Positions 29,386 through 38,989 of a DNA stretch of 64,000 nucleotides are shown in pieces. Position 1 is the first letter of the stretch. The number at the start of each line of letters is the position of its first letter. The notes beneath the pieces are model-generated. The model searched no databases, had not been told where the DNA came from, and saw only the letters and a program-made list of their open reading frames with translations. Source of the DNA: Alteromonas macleodii ATCC 27126 (GTDB lineage: Bacteria; Pseudomonadota; Gammaproteobacteria; Enterobacterales; Alteromonadaceae); assembly GCF_000172635.2 (NCBI RefSeq), contig NC_018632.1:1116001-1180000 (forward strand). Direction: 5' to 3'. A program made the position numbers and the translations under genes.

Positions 29386-30510
29386 ATGGCAGATTCAAGC
29401 GAAAAAACAGAAGACCCCACGGGGAAAAAACTCGAAGATGCCCGAAAAAAAGGGCAGCTAGCCCGATCCCGTGAACTCTCTACGACCCTAGTACTTATCG
29501 TCAGTGCTTTTATGTTCTTGTTTGTGGGCGGGTGGATTGCTGAATCTGTTTTTAAACTTACTCAGAGAATGTTCATTCTCTCTCGTGACGAAACCTATGA
29601 TATCACCCACATGTTTGGCGCATGGGGTGAAGCCTTTTCGGCAGTAGGTCCTACCGTGCTGCTATACATGGTTGTGGCAATGATAGCGGGCATTTATGGC
29701 TCTATCGCCCTTGGCGGTTTTAACTTTACCTGGGAAGGTGCAAAACCTAAGGGTTCAAAAATGAGCCCTATTCAAGGCTTCAAGCGTATGTTCGGCATGA
29801 ACGGCTTGGTTGAGTTACTCAAGTCTATAGCGAAAGTGGTGGTCATAATTGGCATGGCTATCGGAGCGTTACTGTTCTTTGAAGATGAAGCGCTCCACCT
29901 TGATATGGAGCTTTATCCGGGAAACATCTTTCACGCACTCGACATGCTTAAGTGGGCGTTTCTTATTCTGGTGTGCGGTATGATCCCTATCGCGCTCATT
30001 GATGTGCCTTATCAAATGTATAAGCACAACAAAGAAATGAAGATGACCAAGCAAGAGGTTAAAGACGAACGGAAAAATGCGGAAGGCGACCCTATGGTTA
30101 AAGGCCGAATTCGCCGTCTGCAATATCAGGCTGCAACCAAGCGCATGATGCAGGAAGTGCCACAAGCAGACGTAGTGGTGACTAACCCGACCCATTTCTC
30201 GGTTGCTATCAAGTATGATGAGAAGGGAGTGAGGGCGCCGGTTGTGGTCGCTAAAGGTGCTGATGAGCTAGCGATGCACATCAGAAAAATTGCTACCGCC
30301 AACGATGTGCCGTTGATCCCTTCTCCCATGCTTGCCCGCGCCATTTTCTACTCCACTGAAGTGGACGATGAGATCCCTAATGCGTTATTTATGGCGGTAG
30401 CGCAGGTGCTCGCACATGTTTATCAGTTAAAAGCGCATAGAGCAGGTAAGGGCAAACGTCCTAAGCCACTTAAACGGGATTTGCCTATCCCACCAGAGTA
30501 CCGACGCTAA
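29386..30510 (+). CDS. flhB: Flagellar export switch protein FlhB
   Basis: 374 residues. The N-terminus SSEKTEDPTGKKLEDARKKG is the family signature. Four membrane helices follow (about 30-210), then a cytoplasmic domain with the self-cleavage site N267-P-T-H270 in VVTNPTHFSVAIKYD. Cleavage there, guided by FliK, changes export from hook to filament substrates. It ends the fliL operon; the next two genes are on the opposite strand. Confidence 0.96.
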   Translation: MADSSEKTEDPTGKKLEDARKKGQLARSRELSTTLVLIVSAFMFLFVGGWIAESVFKLTQRMFILSRDETYDITHMFGAWGEAFSAVGPTVLLYMVVAMIAGIYGSIALGGFNFTWEGAKPKGSKMSPIQGFKRMFGMNGLVELLKSIAKVVVIIGMAIGALLFFEDEALHLDMELYPGNIFHALDMLKWAFLILVCGMIPIALIDVPYQMYKHNKEMKMTKQEVKDERKNAEGDPMVKGRIRRLQYQAATKRMMQEVPQADVVVTNPTHFSVAIKYDEKGVRAPVVVAKGADELAMHIRKIATANDVPLIPSPMLARAIFYSTEVDDEIPNALFMAVAQVLAHVYQLKAHRAGKGKRPKPLKRDLPIPPEYRR

Positions 30511-30547
30511 CCCAACTGCTGAATGGGTGAAAATTGACTTTGAAGGT

Positions 30548-30567
30548 GGGGCATAGCTATTTGCCCC
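30548..30567. terminator. Possible bidirectional hairpin between flhB and the M15 gene
   Basis: GGGGCA and TGCCCC form a six-pair stem around an eight-base loop in the 69-base gap between converging genes. There is no T run on either side, so terminator function is uncertain. Confidence 0.3.
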
Positions 30568-30579
30568 GAACCAACAGTT

Positions 30580-31554
30580 CTACCAGCGCGCTAGGGTTCC
30601 TCTCACATCCACATGAACAAAAGGCCCGTGCGCCGCATTAGCACCGTAAATACCAAGCCCACCGATTCTTGGGCCGAAAGCGCCTTGTTTAGACATGTTT
30701 GATATAAAGTTCGCAAGCCATACCGCGTCTTCGCGGTTTACCACACCGTCTTTATTGAGGTCATCCATCACCCCATCTTTCGGTGACTGATCGATATAGA
30801 AATCCGCTGCGCCACCCCAAACGTGACGGCTGTACTGAACATTGCCAATAGCTTTGTTGTAGAACGGAGTGCGATATCCACTCATTATGGTTAAGCCTTC
30901 AACAGCATGCCCTTCGTCATTTAAGGTGTGCAGTATTTTTTCCAGTTTCAACAAAAGGCCTGCTCGCAAATGTACATATTTGGGAAATCCTTGTTGCTGC
31001 TTGGATAGAAATTGACCTAGGGTGAAATTGGGCGACAACCTTACGTCCGTTTGTTCTGGCGATACCTCAATAAGTCCTGATGGGGGTAAATAAATGGGAT
31101 TGTTTTTTAAAGGCTTATCAGGATATTTACCAATTGTGTAGCCGTTTAACTTACCTGTTTTGTCTACCTTTTCCAAAGATGTCATCACAAAGACGTTGAG
31201 CGTCGCAGTTTCACCTGACTGCGCGTTGGTGGTTTTAAGTACATAGTGCCCTGATTTCTTAGGTGCCATTATTGGCGCTTTCCCCACAACCCCGCTAACT
31301 ATTGGTAGGTTCGAACTCGTCTTTAGTGCTTCACCGTTCGCATGGTGAAATTGAAAATTCCCAGTATGGCTTTTATTGTCAAACTCAACAGTGAACGTTT
31401 TATTCGGCATTACAAAAATAGAGAAAATAGGGTAGGGAACCATATTTCCATTAATAGCAAGCTTAGAGTTGAGCGTGTCATTGTCAAAGGAGCACGCATC
31501 ACCGGCGCGCACTACAGTTAAAAGAGCAATCAGTACTAACAAACACTTACGCAC
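30580..31554 (-). CDS. Secreted M15-type peptidase (DUF882/YcbK-like)
   Basis: 324 residues, GTG start that overlaps the transpeptidase stop by 8 bases. A signal peptide (about 1-20, LLVLIALLTVVRAGDAC) is followed by an Ig-like N-terminal part and a C-terminal zinc-peptidase domain of the Peptidase_M15_3 type: SGYRTPFYNKA, SRHVWGGAADFYID (His and Asp ligands) and HVDVRG (His ligand). Between these, DLNKDGVVNREDA is an EF-hand/dockerin-like calcium loop. The family cleaves D-Ala cross-links in peptidoglycan. It is paired with an L,D-transpeptidase and inserted within the flagellar genes. A wall-remodelling role is inferred. Confidence 0.78.
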   Translation of the reverse strand: MRKCLLVLIALLTVVRAGDACSFDNDTLNSKLAINGNMVPYPIFSIFVMPNKTFTVEFDNKSHTGNFQFHHANGEALKTSSNLPIVSGVVGKAPIMAPKKSGHYVLKTTNAQSGETATLNVFVMTSLEKVDKTGKLNGYTIGKYPDKPLKNNPIYLPPSGLIEVSPEQTDVRLSPNFTLGQFLSKQQQGFPKYVHLRAGLLLKLEKILHTLNDEGHAVEGLTIMSGYRTPFYNKAIGNVQYSRHVWGGAADFYIDQSPKDGVMDDLNKDGVVNREDAVWLANFISNMSKQGAFGPRIGGLGIYGANAAHGPFVHVDVRGTLARW

Positions 31555-33154
31555 GTTTAAACTCCTTCAATTTCTCAATAATATAGCTGTCGCGATTGTA
31601 TGCATCGCGGCGAAATACAATGGTTCCTGCTTCATCTGCAAACGCTGTGAAGTACACAATAAGAACCGGTATCGGTTTCTTCAAATACAGTGTACTGGTC
31701 TCTTCACTTTGAAGTAATTGCTCAGCTTGCGGTATTGCCTCTGTCTGGCCTGAATGAGTGAGTACCCATTGAGACAGCTTCAAAGGGTTGGAGACTCTGA
31801 TACAGCCAGAGCTGAAGTTCCTTTCTAATTTCGAAAAAAGGCTGTGATCGGGCGTGTCGTGAAGATAAATGGCATGCTTATTTGGAAGCATGAATTTCAC
31901 TTTACCAAGGGCATTGTGCGGCCCGGGCTTTTGTCTGAGTGTATAGTGAAACGTACCACGGCTAACATTTGTCCAATCAAACTTATCGACAGGGCTGAAG
32001 CCGCTGACACCGGCGGGCTGGGCTTCGTAACCTTGCTCGACCAATAAAGAAGGATTGGTTTTTAATTTCGCCAGCTTGTCTTTAGTGGCAATACTAAAAG
32101 GCACGGTCCAGTAGGGGTTAAACACCATATACTTCATTGATTCAGCGAAAACGGGCGTTTGCCTCACTGGTGTACCGACAATCACAGGCATTCCCAGTGT
32201 TTCTTCACCTTCAGTAAATCCTCTCAACTGAAACGACGCAATGTTAACGCGTAAATATGTTGACCAAGTTTGATGAGGAAGCCATCGCCAACGCTCTAAG
32301 TTTGCATCGATTCTTTCTAACCAAGAAAACGTGGTGGCATTTAATGCTTCTAAAGTGGAACTTCCCACAATACCATCTGGCTCTATGCCCGCAGACATTT
32401 GAAACTGCTTAACCGCGTCCAGTAAATCTTTATCGAATAACTCTGAATAGGTGCCTGGCCCTAAAAGACGAGACTTCAGCAACACAACTCTTTCGCTCGT
32501 TGAGTTCAGCTTAAGTGTTGGGCCAACTGGAATTTGCGTGGTAACTGTAGAAACTGCCGTGAGTAAACTACGCTTTTTTTCTAACAGTAACTGGTATTCA
32601 TGGTGTGATGGCCACATGGCCCGCAATGTTGCAGAAACACCGTTAGTTAATGCGTGATTTAGCGATGCCACAGGATCCGCTTCTCTTTGCTTAAGGAACC
32701 ACTGCGAATCTGCATTGGCGGGGCTAACAAGCCCATTTAATCGATGCAGAGTTTGACTGATGAAGGCATCGGTTGCTAGTACATCTAAGAGTGCCGTATT
32801 GGCGTCGCGACTTTCGAGCATTGACGCGTGGTAATACTCGGGCGAGAAGCCATGTAACTCTGAATCAGCAATTTCATGGAGGAGTTCCTGAAGACGGTTT
32901 TCAGCATCACTAGTACCAAACCATATAAGCTGATAGCCCTGTTGAGTGTAGACCTCGCTTACCAAAACTCTATTGTGCACACGAGATGGGTTACTATTTT
33001 GTGAACCGTATATCTCCACTGAATCAACTAGCAAATTCTCCACACGCTGTCGTAAGTTAGGTTGCTTAGATGCATGAGCTACATGACTAAAAGTCAGCAT
33101 GATGACAAGGCTGACCCAACAAAACGTTGCAACACGGTTTTGTAGCACTACCAT
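31547..33154 (-). CDS. L,D-transpeptidase of the YcbB/LdtD type
   Basis: 535 residues with an N-terminal signal peptide (VSLVIMLTFSHVAHAS). Domains in order: an LdtD-like scaffold (about 60-190), a PG_binding_1 peptidoglycan-binding helix bundle (about 220-280, KQFQMSAGIEPDGIVGSSTL), and a YkuD catalytic domain (about 295-470) with HDTPDHSLF and the SGCIRVSNP motif, which holds the catalytic cysteine. It makes 3-3 peptidoglycan cross-links or attaches proteins to the wall in the periplasm. It is transcribed away from flhA and together with the M15 gene. Confidence 0.85.
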   Translation of the reverse strand: MVVLQNRVATFCWVSLVIMLTFSHVAHASKQPNLRQRVENLLVDSVEIYGSQNSNPSRVHNRVLVSEVYTQQGYQLIWFGTSDAENRLQELLHEIADSELHGFSPEYYHASMLESRDANTALLDVLATDAFISQTLHRLNGLVSPANADSQWFLKQREADPVASLNHALTNGVSATLRAMWPSHHEYQLLLEKKRSLLTAVSTVTTQIPVGPTLKLNSTSERVVLLKSRLLGPGTYSELFDKDLLDAVKQFQMSAGIEPDGIVGSSTLEALNATTFSWLERIDANLERWRWLPHQTWSTYLRVNIASFQLRGFTEGEETLGMPVIVGTPVRQTPVFAESMKYMVFNPYWTVPFSIATKDKLAKLKTNPSLLVEQGYEAQPAGVSGFSPVDKFDWTNVSRGTFHYTLRQKPGPHNALGKVKFMLPNKHAIYLHDTPDHSLFSKLERNFSSGCIRVSNPLKLSQWVLTHSGQTEAIPQAEQLLQSEETSTLYLKKPIPVLIVYFTAFADEAGTIVFRRDAYNRDSYIIEKLKEFKRA

Positions 33155-33323
33155 GAATAATCCTTTTAAAACGAAGAGTAGGCCCTAGGAATAGTGACGT
33201 AATTATAAACTGTTCGTATGTCCCTCGGATACAAAATCTTAATCGCCCTATACAAGTCACTGTAGACAGTAATCACGCATGATTACAGCTCAGATTTGGA
33301 TAACTTTTGCGTAAAACACAAAG

Positions 33324-33340
33324 CTGGCACGTTAGTTGAA
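33324..33340 (+). promoter_or_regulatory. Sigma-54 promoter candidate of the flhA operon
   Basis: CTGGCACGTTAGTTGAA has a perfect TGGCACG -24 element. The -12 element is TTGA where TTGC is expected, so the invariant C is replaced by A. Position (57 bases before flhA) supports the call. Confidence 0.6.
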
Positions 33341-33396
33341 AACTCACTAGAAGATTCACATAAAGCGTCAATTTTCTGATAGAGAGACACCAAGCC

Positions 33397-35496
33397 ATGC
33401 AGTTATCCGGTTATCTTCAGCGATTCGATAAAAATCAGCTGCAAAATTTTACCAGTGGTTTAGGCGCACCCATCGTCCTTTTGGCAATTATGGGCATGGT
33501 TATATTGCCTATGCCGCCATTCTTACTGGACGTGCTGTTTAGCTTTAATATTGCGTTGTCGCTAGTCATTATCTTGGTGGCTGTACTTACCCAGCGTCCA
33601 GTAGATTTCGGCATTTTCCCCTTGGTGTTACTTATCGCTACCGTTTTGAGACTAGCGCTTAACGTGGCTTCTACTCGCGTTGTCTTACTTTACGGACATG
33701 AAGGCGGCGATGCAGCAGGTAAGGTTATTGAAGCCTTTGGTGCGGTCGTTATTGGTGGTAACTACGCCGTAGGTATTGTTGTTTTCGCCATTCTTCTTAT
33801 TATCAACTTTAAAGTAGTGACCGCAGGTGCAGGACGTATCTCAGAGGTAAGTGCTCGCTTTACGTTAGATGCTATGCCTGGTAAGCAGATGGCAATCGAT
33901 GCCGACTTGAATGCTGGTTATATTGACCAGGACCAAGCGCGCAAGCGCCGCGAAGAAATTACTGCAGAGGCCGACTTTTACGGGTCGATGGACGGTGCCT
34001 CAAAATTTGTAAAAGGTGACGCGGTAGCGGGTCTTTTTATCATGCTAATCAACATTGTTGGTGGTCTTTTCATAGGCATGATTCAGCACGGTCTTTCATT
34101 CGGTAACGCCATAGAAATCTATACGATACTGACCATAGGTGATGGTCTGGTGGCGCAAATCCCTTCATTATTACTTTCGGTCGCTACAGCCATTATCGTG
34201 ACTCGTGAAAACGAGACTCAGGAAATGGGCAAAGAAATCCGCGGTCAGCTTGGTAATAATCAAGCTCTTTATATAGCCTCGGGCGTTCTATTTGTGATGG
34301 GTATAATTCCTGGGATGCCTCATATCGCATTCTTAGGGTTCTCATTCTTGATTGCAGGCTTTGCTTACTGGCAGTCGGTCCAAGAAAAGAGAAAGGCCGC
34401 AGAGCCCAAAGTGCCAGACAATGTGGTAAAAGATGAATCGGTTGCGCCTGAAGTGAAAGAGCTTGGCTGGGATGATGTTCAGCAGGTAGATACCATCGGA
34501 TTGGAAGTGGGCTATCGCTTAATTCCTCTTGTCGATAAATCCCAAGGTGGCGAGTTGTTGACGCGCATTAAAGGCGTACGTAAGAAACTATCGCAAGAGC
34601 TGGGTTTCCTTATTCCGCCTGTCCACATTCGCGATAACTTGGATTTAGAGCCCAACACTTACACCATCGCTATGCTAGGCGTAACGATTGGGGATTCCAT
34701 CATCAGTCACGATGAAGAACTTGCTATTAATCCAGGGCAAGTGTTCGGTAAATTAGAAGGGCGTGCCACTAAAGACCCCGCGTTTGGCTTGGACGCAGTA
34801 TGGATTAAGCCCAATAAACGGGAGCATGCACAAACCCTTGGATACACAGTAGTAGACGCTGCGACCGTTGTAGCGACCCATTTAAGCCAATTACTCTCTA
34901 ACAATGCATATCAACTATTAGGGCACGAGGAAGCGCAACAACTTCTTGATATGCTTGCCAAGCAGCATCCGAAACTGGTTGAAGGATTAGTACCAGACAT
35001 TCTTCCTCTAAGCACCGTCGTGAAGGTACTGCAAACCTTATTGTTTGAAGGCGTGCCTATTCGCGATATGCGTACAATCGTACAAACACTCAGTGAGTAC
35101 GGCACGCGCAGCCAAGACCCCGATGTTTTAGTGTCTGCAGTGCGTATTGCCCTTAAACGTTTAATTGTCCAAGAAATTACTCAAGGTGCAAAAGAGATAC
35201 CTGTCATAACCTTGGCGCCAGAGTTGGAACAGATGTTGCACCAGTCACTTCAAGCAGGTGGCGAAGATGGCGCTGGCATAGAACCAGGTCTGGCAGACAA
35301 GCTGCAAAAATCATTGCAGCAAGCCAGTCAGCAGCAAGAGTTAGAAGGAGAGCCTGCAGTACTCCTTACCTCAGGCATGCTACGACCCGTTCTGTCTCGC
35401 TTCTTAAAATATTCGGTTGTTGGGCTTCATGTTCTGTCTTACCAAGAAGTGCCTGACGACAAACAAATAAAAATAGTCAGTTCGGTCGGTCAATAA
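33397..35496 (+). CDS. flhA: Flagellar export gate protein FlhA
   Basis: 699 residues. The N-terminal half has seven or eight membrane helices and the FHIPEP signature region (RFTLDAMPGKQMAIDADLNA). The cytoplasmic half (about 350-690) forms the nonameric ring that receives chaperone-substrate complexes. It is the first gene of flhA-flhF-flhG-fliA. Upstream sits a sigma-54 candidate rather than flhB, because two cell-wall genes separate the pair. Confidence 0.96.
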   Translation: MQLSGYLQRFDKNQLQNFTSGLGAPIVLLAIMGMVILPMPPFLLDVLFSFNIALSLVIILVAVLTQRPVDFGIFPLVLLIATVLRLALNVASTRVVLLYGHEGGDAAGKVIEAFGAVVIGGNYAVGIVVFAILLIINFKVVTAGAGRISEVSARFTLDAMPGKQMAIDADLNAGYIDQDQARKRREEITAEADFYGSMDGASKFVKGDAVAGLFIMLINIVGGLFIGMIQHGLSFGNAIEIYTILTIGDGLVAQIPSLLLSVATAIIVTRENETQEMGKEIRGQLGNNQALYIASGVLFVMGIIPGMPHIAFLGFSFLIAGFAYWQSVQEKRKAAEPKVPDNVVKDESVAPEVKELGWDDVQQVDTIGLEVGYRLIPLVDKSQGGELLTRIKGVRKKLSQELGFLIPPVHIRDNLDLEPNTYTIAMLGVTIGDSIISHDEELAINPGQVFGKLEGRATKDPAFGLDAVWIKPNKREHAQTLGYTVVDAATVVATHLSQLLSNNAYQLLGHEEAQQLLDMLAKQHPKLVEGLVPDILPLSTVVKVLQTLLFEGVPIRDMRTIVQTLSEYGTRSQDPDVLVSAVRIALKRLIVQEITQGAKEIPVITLAPELEQMLHQSLQAGGEDGAGIEPGLADKLQKSLQQASQQQELEGEPAVLLTSGMLRPVLSRFLKYSVVGLHVLSYQEVPDDKQIKIVSSVGQ

Positions 35497-35525
35497 TCTG
35501 ACACTGGGTGATTGGAGAGGTTGCA

Positions 35526-36935
35526 ATGAAAATTAGACGTTTCTTCGGCAAAGATATGCGTGAGGCGTTAAGCCAAGTTAAAGCTGAATTGGGCAGTGAC
35601 GCTGTGATCATGTCAAATCGCAAAGTCGCTGACGGTATTGAGCTTGTCGCAGCCTACGACAAAGAACCTGAGGCGAAGTTATTTACGCCGAAAGCGTCTC
35701 CACAAGCCGCTGCAAAAACACCTGGTCAAAAGGCAGTGCCTAGCTTGAGCGAAATCATTGGTGACGACGGTCCTGATAGCCTTAAAGCACTGCTAGAAAA
35801 GCAGCACGGTGGAAATAATGGCGTAGCGAGTCCCGCGCAACCCAACCAACCAATGACAGCGAATGCTAAGCACGCCAATGAAATTGCTTCGCACTTAGAC
35901 TTCTCAGAAGCCTTTATTGACGACGTAGAAGCACAGCAGTCTTCTCATGAACCAGTTCGTCAGAACGCTTTCCCAGAGCATCAAGCGTCAAGTATGGATG
36001 ATACCTCTGTGACGCAGTCAGCGGAGCTTGCGCAAATCAAGGAAGAGCTAGCGTCTCTTCGCGATGTATTGCAATATCAAGTGGCCGACTTGATGGAAGC
36101 TAAGAACAAACGTCAAAAACCTGTTCATCAATATCTAATCACCCGTTTAACCGATATGGGGTTAAGCAACGCGTTAGCGAAACAGCTTATTAGCTATACG
36201 CCGTCACATTACAACGAACGAGATGCATGGGTATATCTTCTTAACCTATTGGCTAATCGCATAAATGTGACAGGAAACGATATACTTAGCGCACAAGGTG
36301 CTGTTGCATTAGTAGGACCAACAGGTACCGGTAAAACAACTACCGTTGCGAAACTTGCTGCCCGCTATGCGCAAAAATACGGTGCAGAGTCGGTTGCGAT
36401 GATTACCATCGATACGTATAGAATTGCCGCCTATGAGCAGCTAGCGACATACGGAAAGATTATTGGCTGCACGGTGAGAAAAGCGCAGACTAGTGAAGAA
36501 CTTGCGGATTTATTATTCCAACTTCGTCATAAGCGACTAGTATTGATTGATACGGCTGGATTTAGTCAAAGAGACAGTCGATTAATTAAACAAATTAAGC
36601 AGTTTGATAACGGACAAATGCCAAATGTTAAAAAATATTTGGTAGCGCAAGCAAATACGCAATATCCTGCTTTGCAGAGAATCATTCAAGCGTATGATGA
36701 TATTGAACTAAGTGGCTGTATTTTCACAAAGTTAGATGAGTGCTACTCTTTAGGAGAGGTGCTTAGTGCAGCGGTTGAATACCAATTACCGGTTAGTTAT
36801 GTCACCGATGGTCAAAAAGTACCTGAAGACATTAAGATTGCAGAAGCGAAATCTTTGGTTTCCGCTGCTGCAAAGCTTTATAAAAAGTACGGTTTGAATC
36901 ATACTAGTGGTAACAACGCAATTAAAACAGCATAA
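35526..36935 (+). CDS. flhF: Polar flagellum GTPase FlhF
   Basis: 469 residues from the ATG at 35526, just after GGAGAGG; an in-frame GTG at 35508 precedes that site. The N-terminal B domain (KIRRFFGKDMREALSQVK) is followed by a variable linker (about 60-190) and an SRP-type NG domain with GPTGTGKTT (from 264), DTYRIAAYEQL, LIDTAGFSQRD and TKLDE. FlhF places the flagellum at the cell pole and works with FlhG. It is 5 bases before flhG. Confidence 0.95.
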   Translation: MKIRRFFGKDMREALSQVKAELGSDAVIMSNRKVADGIELVAAYDKEPEAKLFTPKASPQAAAKTPGQKAVPSLSEIIGDDGPDSLKALLEKQHGGNNGVASPAQPNQPMTANAKHANEIASHLDFSEAFIDDVEAQQSSHEPVRQNAFPEHQASSMDDTSVTQSAELAQIKEELASLRDVLQYQVADLMEAKNKRQKPVHQYLITRLTDMGLSNALAKQLISYTPSHYNERDAWVYLLNLLANRINVTGNDILSAQGAVALVGPTGTGKTTTVAKLAARYAQKYGAESVAMITIDTYRIAAYEQLATYGKIIGCTVRKAQTSEELADLLFQLRHKRLVLIDTAGFSQRDSRLIKQIKQFDNGQMPNVKKYLVAQANTQYPALQRIIQAYDDIELSGCIFTKLDECYSLGEVLSAAVEYQLPVSYVTDGQKVPEDIKIAEAKSLVSAAAKLYKKYGLNHTSGNNAIKTA

Positions 36936-36940
36936 GCAGT

Positions 36941-37807
36941 ATGATTGACGACCAAGCGAGTAGCTTAAGAAAAATGAAGCAATCACGGTTAATCAAAGTA
37001 ATCGCCGTCACCGGTGGCAAAGGTGGCGTAGGTAAAACAAACATTACATTGAACACCGCTATCGCCATGGCGAAGCAAGGTAAACGTGTAATGGTTCTCG
37101 ATGCGGACCTCGGTCTTGCTAACGTAGACGTTATGTTAGGTTTGCGTGTTGAGAAAAACTTATCCCACGTGCTTTCCGGCGAATGTACACTTGATGAAGT
37201 ATTAGTGACCGGTCCGCACGGAATAAAGATCGCCCCTGCCACATCAGGCACGCAGTCGATGGCAGAATTGTCGCCAACGCAACACGCTGGCCTAATTCGT
37301 GCCTTTAGTGAGCTGCGCTCGCAAATTGACGTGCTAATCGTTGATACAGCGGCAGGTATTTCAGACATGGTGTTGAGCTTTTCAAAAGCCTCACAAGACA
37401 TCATGGTCGTTGTGTGTGACGAGCCTACTTCATTGACAGATGCGTATGCATTGATAAAAATTCTGAATAGAGAGCACGGTGTTTTCCGCTTCAAAGTTGT
37501 GGCTAATATGGTGCGCGACGTGCGAGAAGGCCAAGAGCTATTTAGTAAATTAAGCAAAGTGACAGGGCGTTTTTTAGATGTTGCACTAGAATTAGTGGCG
37601 ACAGTACCGTTTGACGAGAACATTCGTAAAGCAGTGCGTAAACAAACAGCCATTGTCGATGCTTACCCAGGTTCACCGGCAGCCGTTGCAATAACACAGT
37701 TGGCGAGTAAAGCCTTAACATGGCCTATTCCAGCGCAGCCAGGTGGCCATTTAGAGTTTTTCATTGAACAATTAGTTGCAGAAAAAGCCGTAGGAAGTCA
37801 GCGTTGA
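36941..37807 (+). CDS. flhG: Flagellar number regulator FlhG (FleN), MinD-like ATPase
   Basis: 288 residues. The N-terminal DQASSLR motif is the known FlhF-GTPase activating helix. The deviant Walker A is TGGKGGVGKTN, with a VLDADLGLANVDVMLGL segment. In Pseudomonas and Vibrio the protein limits flagellum number by acting on FlhF and FleQ/FlrA. The C-terminus ends in a membrane-targeting-like hydrophobic helix (LEFFIEQLV). The stop overlaps the fliA start. Confidence 0.94.
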   Translation: MIDDQASSLRKMKQSRLIKVIAVTGGKGGVGKTNITLNTAIAMAKQGKRVMVLDADLGLANVDVMLGLRVEKNLSHVLSGECTLDEVLVTGPHGIKIAPATSGTQSMAELSPTQHAGLIRAFSELRSQIDVLIVDTAAGISDMVLSFSKASQDIMVVVCDEPTSLTDAYALIKILNREHGVFRFKVVANMVRDVREGQELFSKLSKVTGRFLDVALELVATVPFDENIRKAVRKQTAIVDAYPGSPAAVAITQLASKALTWPIPAQPGGHLEFFIEQLVAEKAVGSQR

Positions 37808-38535
37808 ACAGCAAGGCAGCCGCTTATCAACAACAAACCGATAAAGCGCAGTTAGTCGAAAGACATGCGCCATTGGTTAAGCGTATAGCGCATCACTTGA
37901 TAGCGCGATTGCCGGCTAGTGTTCTTGTAGACGATTTAATTCAATCAGGCATGATTGGATTATTAGAAGCCGCGCGAAACTTTGATGGTTCAAAAGGAGC
38001 CAGCTTTGAAACGTTTGCCGGTATTCGCATTCGCGGTGCTATGCTAGATGAAATTCGCAAAGGGGATTGGACACCGCGTTCAGTTCACCGAAATGGCCGA
38101 GCGATCACTGAAGCAATTTCGCAAGTAGAAAGCGAAACAGGTCGCGATGCTAGAGATTCTGATATTGCTGATAAGCTTAATGTAAGCTTGCAGGACTATC
38201 ACCAAATGCTTAATGAAGTAAATGCCGGAAAGCTGGTAGGTATTGAAGATTTAGGTGTGTCAGAAGATGTTATTTCGACAGAGCAAAATCGAGGTAGCGA
38301 CGCACCACTGGAAGATTTAATGCAAGGCGCTTTCCAAAAAGCGCTTGCCCATGCAATTACGACATTACCTGAAAGAGAAGCGATTGTACTTTCGCTGTAT
38401 TATGATGAAGAGCTGAACCTAAGAGAAATTGGTGAGGTTCTTGATGTAAGTGAATCGAGAGTCAGTCAAATTCACAGTCAGGCCATGTTAAAACTCAAAT
38501 CACGAATGAAGTCGTGGCAAGCTGACGAAGAATAG
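37804..38535 (+). CDS. fliA: Flagellar sigma factor FliA (sigma-28)
   Basis: 243 residues. Regions 2 (LVKRIAHHLIARLPASVLVDDLIQ), 3 and 4 (REIGEVLDVSESRVSQIHSQAM) of a sigma-28 factor are all present. The start is TTG, overlapping the flhG stop, with AGGAAG upstream, so expression depends on flhG translation. It would drive flagellin, chemotaxis and perhaps pse promoters (see the GCCGA sites before pseB and the island head). Confidence 0.95.
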   Translation: MNSKAAAYQQQTDKAQLVERHAPLVKRIAHHLIARLPASVLVDDLIQSGMIGLLEAARNFDGSKGASFETFAGIRIRGAMLDEIRKGDWTPRSVHRNGRAITEAISQVESETGRDARDSDIADKLNVSLQDYHQMLNEVNAGKLVGIEDLGVSEDVISTEQNRGSDAPLEDLMQGAFQKALAHAITTLPEREAIVLSLYYDEELNLREIGEVLDVSESRVSQIHSQAMLKLKSRMKSWQADEE

Positions 38536-38571
38536 AAATTAATAACAATTAACCCCTCACTGGAGGCTATT

Positions 38572-38955
38572 TTGGACAAAAGCATGAAAATTCTCGTGGT
38601 CGATGATTTTTCTACCATGAGACGTATCATCAAAAACCTACTTAAAGATTTGGGTTTTTCCAACATCCAGGAAGCGGATGACGGAAGTACTGCATTGCCT
38701 ATGTTGCAGCAAGGTGATTTCGATTTCGTAGTTACCGATTGGAACATGCCTGGAATGCAGGGTATTGACTTGCTTCGCGCGATTAGAGCCGATGACAAGC
38801 TCAAGCACCTACCAGTACTTATGGTTACTGCTGAAGCGAAGAAAGAGCAAATTGTTGCCGCTGCGCAAGCAGGTGTTAATGGCTACGTTGTTAAGCCGTT
38901 CACTGCAGCAACACTTAAAGAAAAATTAGATAAAATATTCGAACGTTTAGGTTGA
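38572..38955 (+). CDS. cheY: Chemotaxis response regulator CheY
   Basis: 127 residues. TTG at 38572 is chosen as start because TGGAGG lies five bases upstream; the next ATG (38584) would be 17 bases away. It is a receiver domain only: acidic pair in VVDDFST, phosphoacceptor Asp in [11 protein letters not shown], Thr in MVTAEAKK and Lys in VVKPFTA. It carries the signal from CheA to FliM. A probable promoter for cheY was not seen; it follows fliA in the same direction. Confidence 0.95.
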   Translation: MDKSMKILVVDDFSTMRRIIKNLLKDLGFSNIQEADDGSTALPMLQQGDFDFVVTDWNMPGMQGIDLLRAIRADDKLKHLPVLMVTAEAKKEQIVAAAQAGVNGYVVKPFTAATLKEKLDKIFERLG

Positions 38956-38989
38956 TCCAGACGCTCACCAGAGAAATGAGGTTTACTGG

